Origin: JAJXYP01 sp035541855
Lineage (GTDB): Bacteria > Patescibacteriota > Minisyncoccia > UBA6257 > 2-01-FULL-56-20
NCBI GenBank assembly: GCA_035541855.1
Contig: DATKMM010000029.1
Coordinates: forward strand, 1-11,810
DNA length: 11,810 nt
Direction: 5' to 3'
Below, piece by piece: positions 6,310 through 11,810 of the stretch (position 1 is its first letter; every line of letters starts with the position of its first letter). The notes under the pieces were generated by a model. The model did not search any database and had not been told where the DNA came from. It saw nothing but the letters and a program-made list of their open reading frames with translations. Position numbers and translations under genes: made by a program.

Positions 6310-6498
6310 GCACAGAGCGACAGGCCTGCGCCTCCGAAGACCGTGTTGCGACAAGTGAAATCGGCGGCGTCCGTTGGCCGTGCGCTACCCTGTCCGGGCA
6401 CCCGCTTTCTGAAGCAGGGTGGCAGGGTGAGCTACGGCCGAGGATGACGCCCGAAGGCGCAACAGAGGTCGAGGAGGCGCAGGCCTGTCGCTCTGTGC
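6310..6498. repeat. Long inverted-repeat element 2, 26-bp perfect arms and an extended imperfect stem
   Basis: Bases 6310-6335 are the exact reverse complement of 6473-6498. Pairing continues inward with mismatches: GACC (6339-6342) and TGTTGCG (6344-6350) with 6467-6470 and 6458-6464, then GGCGTC, GGCCGT and ACCCTG segments with their complements, nearly to the apex near 6400. The transcript would be a rod-like hairpin of about 189 nt. The GCGACA(G) core seen in element 1 occurs at 6317, at 6347 and inverted at 6485. With its flanks this accounts for most of the gene-free stretch 6241-6557: the ABC promoter lies to its left, and the TGCTATACT promoter of the next gene starts 5 bp to its right. 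No ORF or transposase is present. Confidence 0.88.
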
Positions 6499-6502
6499 CA
6501 TT

Positions 6503-6511
6503 TGCTATACT
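6503..6511 (+). promoter_or_regulatory. Extended -10 promoter of the TM-helix protein gene
   Basis: TGC-TATACT lies 5 bp past inverted-repeat element 2, so the -35 region falls inside the repeat arm, where no -35 match is visible. The expected start is near 6518, giving a leader of about 40 nt with only a distant AAGGG (6540-6544) before the ATG at 6558. Confidence 0.55.
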
Positions 6512-6557
6512 TAATGAAAAGGTCGAACATTGGATTTTTAAGGGAAAAACAAGTTCC

Positions 6558-7244
6558 ATGGTCGTACAAAGTTGGACGGACGTTGTGGCAACCTCGCTCC
6601 AGAACCTCTGGTACGGGTTCGTCGGATTCGTCCCGAACCTTATCGGCGCGATCATCGTTTTGATCATCGGTCTGATCGTCGCCGCCGGGCTGGGCCTGCT
6701 CGTCGAGAAGATATTCGAAGCCATCCGGCTTGACACCTTCCTTGAAAAGCTCGGCCTCAAGCCGTATTTCGACCGCGCGGGCCTGAAGCTGCGCGTGTCG
6801 TATTTCCTCGGCCGCCTGGTCTACTGGTTTATCGTGGTCGCGTTCCTGCTCGCCGCTTCGGACAGTCTCGGCCTCTACGCGCTCTCGTCGTTCCTGACGA
6901 GCGTGCTGAACTACCTGCCGAACGTCATCGCGGCGGTGCTCATCATGCTCGCGGCGATCGTGCTGGCGGCCTTCCTCCGCCGGACGGTGGTCGCGTCCGT
7001 CATGGGCGCGAAGCTGCACGCCCCGCATTTCCTGGGCGCGCTCGTCTGGTGGACGGTCGTCATCTTCGGTTTCCTCGCGGCGCTTGAACAGCTGGATGTC
7101 GCTGCCACGATCATCCAGAGCATCGTGACCGGGTTCATCGCCATGCTCGCCCTCGCCGGCGGCCTCGCCTTCGGCCTTGGCGGCAAGGACTACGCGAACC
7201 ATCTCCTCAACAAGCTGAAGGACCGGACGGAGGGGAAGTATTGA
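6558..7244 (+). CDS. Multi-pass membrane protein with conserved TM-helix repeats (MscS-associated/CmpX type), 228 aa
   Basis: A small integral membrane protein made mostly of hydrophobic helices (about 27-49, 83-101, 115-140, 160-178 and 186-206). Two similar units, FVPNLIGAIIVLIIGLIVAA (25-44) and the YLPNVIAAVLIMLAAIVLAA stretch (119-138), are the PNxIxA helix repeats of the conserved TM-helix family (PF05552) found in CmpX-like proteins and next to MscS channels. The C-terminus AGGLAFGLGGKDYANHLLNKL is the family's hallmark GLGG segment, which in MscS relatives leads into the channel domain. That beta domain is absent, as the protein ends 18 residues after it, so channel activity is uncertain and a structural or stress-related envelope role is possible. 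The ATG at 6558 is chosen because upstream in-frame codons run into the promoter and inverted repeat. Confidence 0.85.
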   Translation: MVVQSWTDVVATSLQNLWYGFVGFVPNLIGAIIVLIIGLIVAAGLGLLVEKIFEAIRLDTFLEKLGLKPYFDRAGLKLRVSYFLGRLVYWFIVVAFLLAASDSLGLYALSSFLTSVLNYLPNVIAAVLIMLAAIVLAAFLRRTVVASVMGAKLHAPHFLGALVWWTVVIFGFLAALEQLDVAATIIQSIVTGFIAMLALAGGLAFGLGGKDYANHLLNKLKDRTEGKY

Positions 7245-7265
7245 ATAGAGATCGGAATCAGTTCA

Positions 7266-7301
7266 AAAACCGGGTAATCCCATCAAGGACTGCCCGGTTT
7301 T
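7266..7301 (+). terminator. Terminator hairpin after the TM-helix gene
   Basis: AAAACCGGG (7266-7274) pairs perfectly with CCCGGTTTT (7293-7301), extended inward by a G-U and an A-T pair. It starts 22 bp after the TGA. The T tract is short and partly within the stem, so termination strength is moderate. Because the stem is A-rich on one side and T-rich on the other it could act in both directions. It ends 2 bp before the -10 of the next operon and so separates the two transcription units. Confidence 0.6.
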
Positions 7302-7309
7302 GATATACT
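7301..7309 (+). promoter_or_regulatory. Extended -10 promoter of the aminotransferase operon
   Basis: TGA-TATACT immediately follows the terminator stem. Transcription should start near 7316, inside or just after the GGAAGG tract (7311-7316). That leaves little leader before the two-codon ORF at 7327 and the ATG at 7332. Confidence 0.55.
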
Positions 7310-7331
7310 TGGAAGGTAAGCACTTCATGTT

Positions 7332-8240
7332 ATGAAAAACATCGGCGTCATCTGGTATGATGGGAAATTGGTCAGCTTCGCAAGGGCACGGGTTCATCTC
7401 CTGAGCCATGCATTGCACTATGGAAGCTCCGTTTATGAAGGGATCCGCGCATACGATACGCCGCATGGTCCGGCGATTTTTCGCTTGCATGACCATGTCG
7501 ATCGACTTTTCCGGTCCGCCGCGGCATTGAGCATTAAAGTCCCATATTCTGAACATGCCATCGAAGACGCCATCATAAAGACCGTGGCAGCGAACAAGCT
7601 GCGCGAGTGCTATATCCGACCGCTCATTTTCTACGGCGAAGGACAGATGACCCTTTTCCCGCGTGGTGCCAAGGTCCATATCGCTGTTGCGGCGTGGCCA
7701 TGGGGGGCGTACCTTGGAGGTTCGAAAGTTCTCTCGACCTGCCTGTCGCCATATATCCGATTTCATCCGCGATCCATCGCGCCTGGCGCCAAGATCGGGG
7801 GATACTACGCAACCTCGGTCATGGCGACCATCGATGCCCGGCGGCGCGGCTTCGATGAATGCATCATGCTCGACCACGAAGGATATCTTGCGGAAGGTCC
7901 GGGCGAGAATATTTTTGTCGCGAAGCACGGAAAATTGTTCACACCAAGGTCACCTTCCATTTTGAGTGGGATCACCCGGGCAAGCGTGGTGCAGATCGCG
8001 CGCGATCTTGGCATTCCGGTCGCGACGAGGAAAATATCCGCAGCAGAACTGCGTTCGGCCGACGAAGCATTCTTTACCGGAACCGCAGCCGAAGTGGCCG
8101 CCATCGGGAAGGTGGACGGGAAAAAGATCGGCGATGGCGGTTTGGGGCGCATAACCCAAAGGGTCCGCTCGGCCTATCTCGAAGCTGTCCATGGAAGACT
8201 GCCACGGTATAAAAAGTGGCTGGCGCCAGCTGTGTTATAA
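7332..8240 (+). CDS. ilvE: Class IV PLP aminotransferase, IlvE-type, 302 aa
   Basis: A branched-chain amino acid aminotransferase-like enzyme that would move an amino group between Leu/Ile/Val (or similar) and 2-oxoglutarate using PLP. Fold-type IV features are clear: VHLLSHALHYGSSVYEGIRA (21-40, substrate region), the catalytic lysine in PGAKIGGYYATS (Lys154), AEGPGENIFVA (187-197, with Glu188 the PLP-ring partner), SGITR and FFTGTAAEV (phosphate-binding turn). The length is normal for bacterial IlvE. Many homologues have KxGGNY after the lysine; here it is KIGGYY. A D-amino acid transaminase or aminodeoxychorismate lyase is possible but fits the N-terminus less well. No other branched-chain pathway genes are nearby. 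Instead it opens a cluster with a PaaK-like enzyme, an E1-like enzyme and a nitroreductase, so it may supply or modify an amino acid for that cluster. The symbol reflects family, not proven substrate. Confidence 0.85.
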   Translation: MKNIGVIWYDGKLVSFARARVHLLSHALHYGSSVYEGIRAYDTPHGPAIFRLHDHVDRLFRSAAALSIKVPYSEHAIEDAIIKTVAANKLRECYIRPLIFYGEGQMTLFPRGAKVHIAVAAWPWGAYLGGSKVLSTCLSPYIRFHPRSIAPGAKIGGYYATSVMATIDARRRGFDECIMLDHEGYLAEGPGENIFVAKHGKLFTPRSPSILSGITRASVVQIARDLGIPVATRKISAAELRSADEAFFTGTAAEVAAIGKVDGKKIGDGGLGRITQRVRSAYLEAVHGRLPRYKKWLAPAVL

Positions 8241-8241
8241 T
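8233..8241 (+). promoter_or_regulatory. Internal extended -10 promoter overlapping the ilvE stop codon
   Basis: TGT-TATAAT contains a perfect -10, and the TAA stop of the aminotransferase (8238-8240) lies within it. The predicted start near 8248 gives a leader of about 11 nt with no Shine-Dalgarno match before the ATG at 8259. This would let the PaaK-like and later genes be transcribed without the aminotransferase. Confidence 0.5.
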
Positions 8242-8258
8242 TTTATTAAGATCTTCCC

Positions 8259-9755
8259 ATGAAAGACGAAGTTGTCGCGCGGCAAATTTTGCGATCCTTG
8301 ACGACGAAACGATCCCTGTTTTGGGAGCGGGAACGGCAAGTGCGGCCCTTGGCGCTTTTTCATCGGGCGGCCCGTGAGGTTCCGGCTTACCGCGATTTTC
8401 TGAAAAAGAACCGAATTGATCCGGCGAAAATCAAGACGTTTGCCGATTTCCAGGCAATACCGCCGGTCAGTAAAAAGGAATATCTGCGGCAATACCCGCT
8501 TGAATCATTGGTGTGGGGTGGGACACTGGAAAAACCGATGGTTTTCACTTCGACCTCGGGTTCGACGGGGAAGCCATTTTATTTTCCCCGGGAGCGCCGC
8601 CTCGATTGGCAGTCATCCATTCTCCATGAATTTTTCCTAAGGAACAACTCCCGGGGAATGGGCGGCTCGACCTTGGCGATCGTCGGGTTTGGCATGGGCG
8701 CGTGGATCGGGGGGTTGATCACGTATAAAGCGTTCGAGATCGCCGATGAGCGGGGAGCGGGAACGGCGATCATCACGCCGGGTTCGAACAAGACCGAGGT
8801 GCTGACCGTTCTGCGCGAGCTGGCACCACAGTTCGATAACGTTATTCTGGCAGGCTACCCGCCTTTCGTAAAAGACGTTCTTGACGAGGCAGAGGAAGAG
8901 GGGATCCGCCTTGCACGATTGAACCTGCGCCTTCTTTTCGCCGCAGAATCGTTTTCGGAAGCGTTCCGCGAGCATGTTGCAAGGCAAGCCGGCATTAAAA
9001 ATATCCATCGTGATACCTTGAACGTTTACGGCACCGCTGATATCGGCACGATGGCCCATGAAACACCGACCGCAATCCTGATGAGACGCCTGGCAATCGG
9101 CCACCGGGGATTGTTCAGGTCCTTCTTTTCCGAGATCACCCGAACGCCAACGCTTGCACAATACCACCCGCGATTCATAACGTTCGAAGCGCCCGGCGGC
9201 AACATCCTGCTTACCGGGGACAATACGATCCCGCTTGTCCGATACGCGATCGGCGATCACGGCGGCGTCTGGAGCTTCGATGATGCCATGGAAGCAATGA
9301 GATCGGCCGGCATCTCCTGGAAAAGGGAGGTTGAGCGCGCCGATATCATGAAGCAGATAACGGAGCTGCCGTTTGTTTACGTATATGAGCGCGCCGACCT
9401 CTCGACGAAAATATACGGAGCCATCATCTATCCCGAGCACATCAAGGCGCCGCTATTCGCTCCGGCATTCAGGAAAGAGATAACCGGAAAATTCGTCCTG
9501 GCGACCAGGACCGACGCCCGCCATAACGAATATCTCGAGGTCAAGATCGAACTGAAGCGTGGTCGCGCGCCATCACCGGCCCTGGCAGAAAAATTGCAAC
9601 AGGTTATTGTAAAAAATCTGTTAAAATTAAATGCGGAATACCAATATCTCTATGGCCTGATGCCGCAGCGCGTTACCCCGAAGATAATCTTCTGCCAGTA
9701 CGAAGACCCGCGATGCTTCCGTTCCGGCGTCAAGCAAAAATGGGTTGAAAAATAA
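8259..9755 (+). CDS. PaaK-like adenylate-forming enzyme, 498 aa
   Basis: A member of the ANL superfamily near phenylacetate-CoA ligase (PaaK) and CapK-like proteins, which activate a carboxylic acid as acyl-AMP and then usually pass it to CoA or another nucleophile. Visible motifs are the P-loop TSTSGSTGKP (97-106), YGTAD (257-261, A5-like), and LVRYAIGDHGG (326-336), whose Asp333 is the ribose-binding position of core motif A7. The C-terminus FRSGVKQKWVEK has lysines (492, 494) in the place of the A10 catalytic lysine. The N-terminal ARxVPAYRDFLKKNRIDPAKI segment is typical of PaaK relatives. Phenylacetate catabolism is unlikely, since no paa genes are present; the substrate may be an acid linked to the neighbouring genes. 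It starts 18 bp after ilvE and precedes the E1-like gene by 15 bp. Confidence 0.85.
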   Translation: MKDEVVARQILRSLTTKRSLFWERERQVRPLALFHRAAREVPAYRDFLKKNRIDPAKIKTFADFQAIPPVSKKEYLRQYPLESLVWGGTLEKPMVFTSTSGSTGKPFYFPRERRLDWQSSILHEFFLRNNSRGMGGSTLAIVGFGMGAWIGGLITYKAFEIADERGAGTAIITPGSNKTEVLTVLRELAPQFDNVILAGYPPFVKDVLDEAEEEGIRLARLNLRLLFAAESFSEAFREHVARQAGIKNIHRDTLNVYGTADIGTMAHETPTAILMRRLAIGHRGLFRSFFSEITRTPTLAQYHPRFITFEAPGGNILLTGDNTIPLVRYAIGDHGGVWSFDDAMEAMRSAGISWKREVERADIMKQITELPFVYVYERADLSTKIYGAIIYPEHIKAPLFAPAFRKEITGKFVLATRTDARHNEYLEVKIELKRGRAPSPALAEKLQQVIVKNLLKLNAEYQYLYGLMPQRVTPKIIFCQYEDPRCFRSGVKQKWVEK

Positions 9756-9770
9756 ATCATTTATAGAATT

Positions 9771-10955
9771 ATGAAAAAAAATCCACTGGAGAAGGTTCTC
9801 GTGCGTCATGCGGGTGTCGATGTCGGTTTTGAACCGGTTATTTTCAACCTGGCATCGGGCAAGGACAGGGGCGAGGTTAAAAAATTGCTCAACGCCCGAA
9901 AGATCCAAAGTGTTTCGGATGACTACGACGAACAGTTAAGGGAGCTGTTCGGGATCAAAAATCCCTCCATGGTCTACGCGCCCGGATTCGAAGAGAAATT
10001 TCGATCGTTCCGCACCGCGCTCGGGCGAACCATGCCGCTCTCTGAACATGGCCGCTGGGCCTACTATCCCTGGATCGGGGCGCTGGTCCATGTCCTGCCG
10101 GAAACCGATTTTCAGCTTGTCCGAACGGCACGCAACCAGAACCTGATCACCAAGGAGGAGCAGGAAAAGTTCTATAACGCCACGATCGGCATCGCCGGTT
10201 TGAGCGTGGGAAGCAGCGTCGCCATGGCCATCGCGCTCCAGGGCGGAGGACGGTGCATTCGCCTTGCGGACATGGACCGTTTGGCGCTCACCAACACGAA
10301 CCGCATCCGCACAGGAGTGCAGAATCTGGGGGTTCTGAAGGTGGTGCTCACGGCACGCGAGATCTACCAGACAAATCCGTACGTAAAAGTGGAGATCGTG
10401 TCGGACGGACTCACGCCGAAAAACATCGCTGCATTCTTCCGTGGGCTCGATATCGTGATCGATGAAATAGACAATCTTGCCGTGAAGTGCCTGATCCGCG
10501 AACAGGCAAAGAGGCATCGCATAGCGGTCGTGATGGCGGCGGACAATGGTGATAATGCGGTCGTTGACGTCGAACGCTACGACCTCAACCCGAAGATGCC
10601 CTATTTTCACGGCAGGATGGGGAAGGTAAGCTACGAGACCCTGCTCAACCTGAACAAGTTCGAGATCGGTAAGCTGATCACGAAGCTGGTTGGTGCGGAA
10701 ACCGTTACCGAACGCATGCAACAATCGTTGCTGCAGATGGGCAAGACGATCGTTTCCTGGCCCCAGCTCGGCGGCGCGGCGCTCGTGAACGGCGCCGCCG
10801 TGGCGTACTGCGTCCGAAAAATATTGAACGGCCAGCCGCTTGAATCGGACCGCGCCCTTATCTCGCTCGATGAGAAGCTGGTTCCAGGATACAGCTCCCC
10901 GCGATCGCAAAGACATCGCAGGCAGATCGCCGATAATTTCCGGAAGATCTACTGA
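9771..10955 (+). CDS. ThiF/MoeB-like E1 adenylyltransferase, Rv1355c-type N-terminal half, 394 aa
   Basis: E1-like enzymes adenylate a carboxylate, classically the C-terminal glycine of a ubiquitin-like sulfur carrier. The Rossmann loop is GIAGLSVGSSVA (140-151), then LADMDRLALTNTNRI (165-179, with ATP-binding Asp169, Asn175 and Arg178), Lys190 and VIDEIDN (229-235, Asp234). The zinc CxxC pairs of MoeB/ThiF are absent and only three cysteines are scattered through the protein. An N-terminal extension of about 130 residues contains GRWAYYPWIGALVHVLPE and RTARNQNLITKEEQEKF. That block, ADNGDNAVVDVERYDLNP and PYFHGRMG match, from memory, the mycobacterial Rv1355c (MoeY) family, where the E1 part is fused to a nitroreductase domain. 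Here the nitroreductase is the next gene, 2 bp downstream. Molybdopterin or thiamin synthesis is not supported by the context. The substrate is unknown. Confidence 0.85.
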   Translation: MKKNPLEKVLVRHAGVDVGFEPVIFNLASGKDRGEVKKLLNARKIQSVSDDYDEQLRELFGIKNPSMVYAPGFEEKFRSFRTALGRTMPLSEHGRWAYYPWIGALVHVLPETDFQLVRTARNQNLITKEEQEKFYNATIGIAGLSVGSSVAMAIALQGGGRCIRLADMDRLALTNTNRIRTGVQNLGVLKVVLTAREIYQTNPYVKVEIVSDGLTPKNIAAFFRGLDIVIDEIDNLAVKCLIREQAKRHRIAVVMAADNGDNAVVDVERYDLNPKMPYFHGRMGKVSYETLLNLNKFEIGKLITKLVGAETVTERMQQSLLQMGKTIVSWPQLGGAALVNGAAVAYCVRKILNGQPLESDRALISLDEKLVPGYSSPRSQRHRRQIADNFRKIY

Positions 10956-10957
10956 AA

Positions 10958-11810
10958 ATGACGAAACCGAACTATAGCGCTTGGCAACTCGATGCCGGAG
11001 ATTTTCCTCGGCAAGCTGACTTGGCCGACCAACTGAAGTTTCTGCTTAAGTTCGCCGTCTTGGCGCCGTCAGGCCATAATACCCAGCCGTGGAACTTTTC
11101 GATCAGCGGTGACGCGATATCGCTGTGGGTTAACCGCGAGCGGTCGCTTGCCGGAAGCGATCCGCATCGCCGCCAGCTCATGATGGCGTTTGGATGCCTG
11201 ATCGAAAATCTTGTTATCGCCACCTCTCATTGCGGTATGGAGGCTCGAATTGATTATTTTCCCGACAACAAGGAACCCGACCTGGTTGCCGCGATCACGG
11301 TGACCGGCGGGGATACCCGTGGAAATGACGGCGACCTGGTATCGGCGATACCGCTTCGACACACTAATCGCGGCAAATATCTCGACCGCCCCTTGCCGGA
11401 ACGTTTTCTCGAGAAGATCAAAAAATATGCCGCGGGCGATATCGCGGTCTCGGTGGTGACCGACGAAGCGAAGAAACATCGCATCGCGGACATCGTGAAC
11501 GATGCCCAGATCGAGATCATGGATCGCCCGGAATTCCGGGAGGAACTGTCGCATTTTATAAAATCCAGCTTCACCAAAGAGCATACCGGCATGCCGGGAT
11601 TCGCACTTGAGATCCCGGCCATCATCTCGCTTTTCGCATCCCAATTGATCCGCCGGGTCAATCTTTCACGCAAGAGCAGGAAAAAAGATGATGCGTTGCT
11701 GAAACAGCACACGCCCGGAGGGTTCATTATTATCAGTTCGCGGAAAAATGACCGACTGGACTGGCTCGCCGCCGGCCGGACCTTCGAGAAGATCTGGCTC
11801 ACCGCGACGG
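10958..11810 (+). CDS. Nitroreductase-like flavoprotein (Acg/Rv3131-Rv1355c C-terminal type), 3' end outside window
   Basis: An atypical FMN nitroreductase-fold protein; 284 residues are visible and the frame is open to the window edge. Motifs: APSGHNTQPWNF (36-47, the flavin-phosphate region), GCLIENLVIA (79-88), IPLRHTNRGKYLDRPLP (131-147) and DWLAAGRTFEKIWLTAT (268-284), all as in Acg/Rv3131-like proteins and, from memory, the C-terminal half of Rv1355c-type proteins. Relatives of this fold include azoline dehydrogenases and BluB, which act on intermediates rather than nitro compounds, so a redox step on an E1- or PaaK-activated product is plausible but inferred. The ATG follows the E1 gene stop by 2 bp, with GGAAG 11 bases upstream, indicating translational coupling. 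Confidence 0.82.
   Translation, partial: MTKPNYSAWQLDAGDFPRQADLADQLKFLLKFAVLAPSGHNTQPWNFSISGDAISLWVNRERSLAGSDPHRRQLMMAFGCLIENLVIATSHCGMEARIDYFPDNKEPDLVAAITVTGGDTRGNDGDLVSAIPLRHTNRGKYLDRPLPERFLEKIKKYAAGDIAVSVVTDEAKKHRIADIVNDAQIEIMDRPEFREELSHFIKSSFTKEHTGMPGFALEIPAIISLFASQLIRRVNLSRKSRKKDDALLKQHTPGGFIIISSRKNDRLDWLAAGRTFEKIWLTAT

Noticed and set aside
6241..6354. N-terminal extension of the ABC protein by 38 residues (start at 6354)
   Set aside because: It would translate the arm of inverted-repeat element 2 and the promoter; the extension does not look like an exporter N-terminus.
4287..6498. Composite transposon carrying the ABC gene between terminal repeats
   Set aside because: Each element is a self-contained inverted repeat; the arms of the two differ, no transposase is present and no target-site duplication was found.
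9936..10916. 326-codon minus-strand frame opposite the E1-like gene
   Set aside because: The + strand encodes conserved E1 motifs throughout; the minus translation is low-information.
1..11810. UGA recoded as Gly or Trp (genetic code 25 or 4)
   Set aside because: Genes end naturally at TGA where their families end or where the next gene starts, and no conserved protein reads through an internal TGA.
1..11810. CRISPR array
   Set aside because: No regularly spaced direct repeats were found on either strand; the only repeats are the two inverted elements and short cores.

Overview
The window looks like a Patescibacteria (Candidate Phyla Radiation) genome segment, probably Parcubacteria. The grounds are an alanyl-tRNA synthetase that stops right after the editing domain, a membrane protein with the baseplate-J-like region typical of CPR bacteria, compact spacing, and extended -10 promoters (TGnTATAAT type) placed so close to start codons that several mRNAs should be leaderless or nearly so. 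UGA acts as an ordinary stop (alaS, the FtsA-like gene, the MscS-type gene and the E1-like gene all end in TGA), so this is not the UGA-recoding Gracilibacteria/Absconditabacteria group. GC is about 55-65% by eye. The lineage is inference, because no rRNA or marker gene was compared.

Left part, 1-4190. The 3' end of alaS (+) is followed by a 200-bp gap holding a promoter, a probable ~150-nt small RNA and a strong intrinsic terminator. Then come two + genes: an FtsA/PilM-like actin-fold protein and a single-pass membrane protein with a large extracytoplasmic baseplate-J-like region. The second converges, with one base between stop codons, on a secreted 3D-domain protein (-). The 3D gene has its own strong promoter and a leader carrying a short ORF overlapped by an intrinsic terminator hairpin, which is an attenuator-like layout.

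Middle part, 4190-7310. An ABC exporter half-transporter (-) is bracketed by two long inverted-repeat elements of about 181 and 189 bp with perfect arms of 36 and 26 bp. Both contain repeated copies of a GCGACAG core. A small multi-pass protein with conserved TM-helix repeats of the MscS-associated/CmpX type (+) follows and ends in a terminator hairpin.

Right part, 7300 to the end. Four + genes lie close together: a class IV (IlvE-type) aminotransferase, a PaaK-like adenylate-forming enzyme, a ThiF/MoeB-like E1 enzyme and an FMN nitroreductase-like protein cut by the window edge. The last two match, from memory, the two halves of the Rv1355c (MoeY)-type fusion, here as separate adjacent genes. 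With two carboxylate-activating enzymes, one redox enzyme and one PLP enzyme, this looks like a small biosynthetic operon for an unidentified metabolite or modification. That is unexpected in a lineage usually poor in biosynthesis, and it is the best candidate here for an undescribed system.
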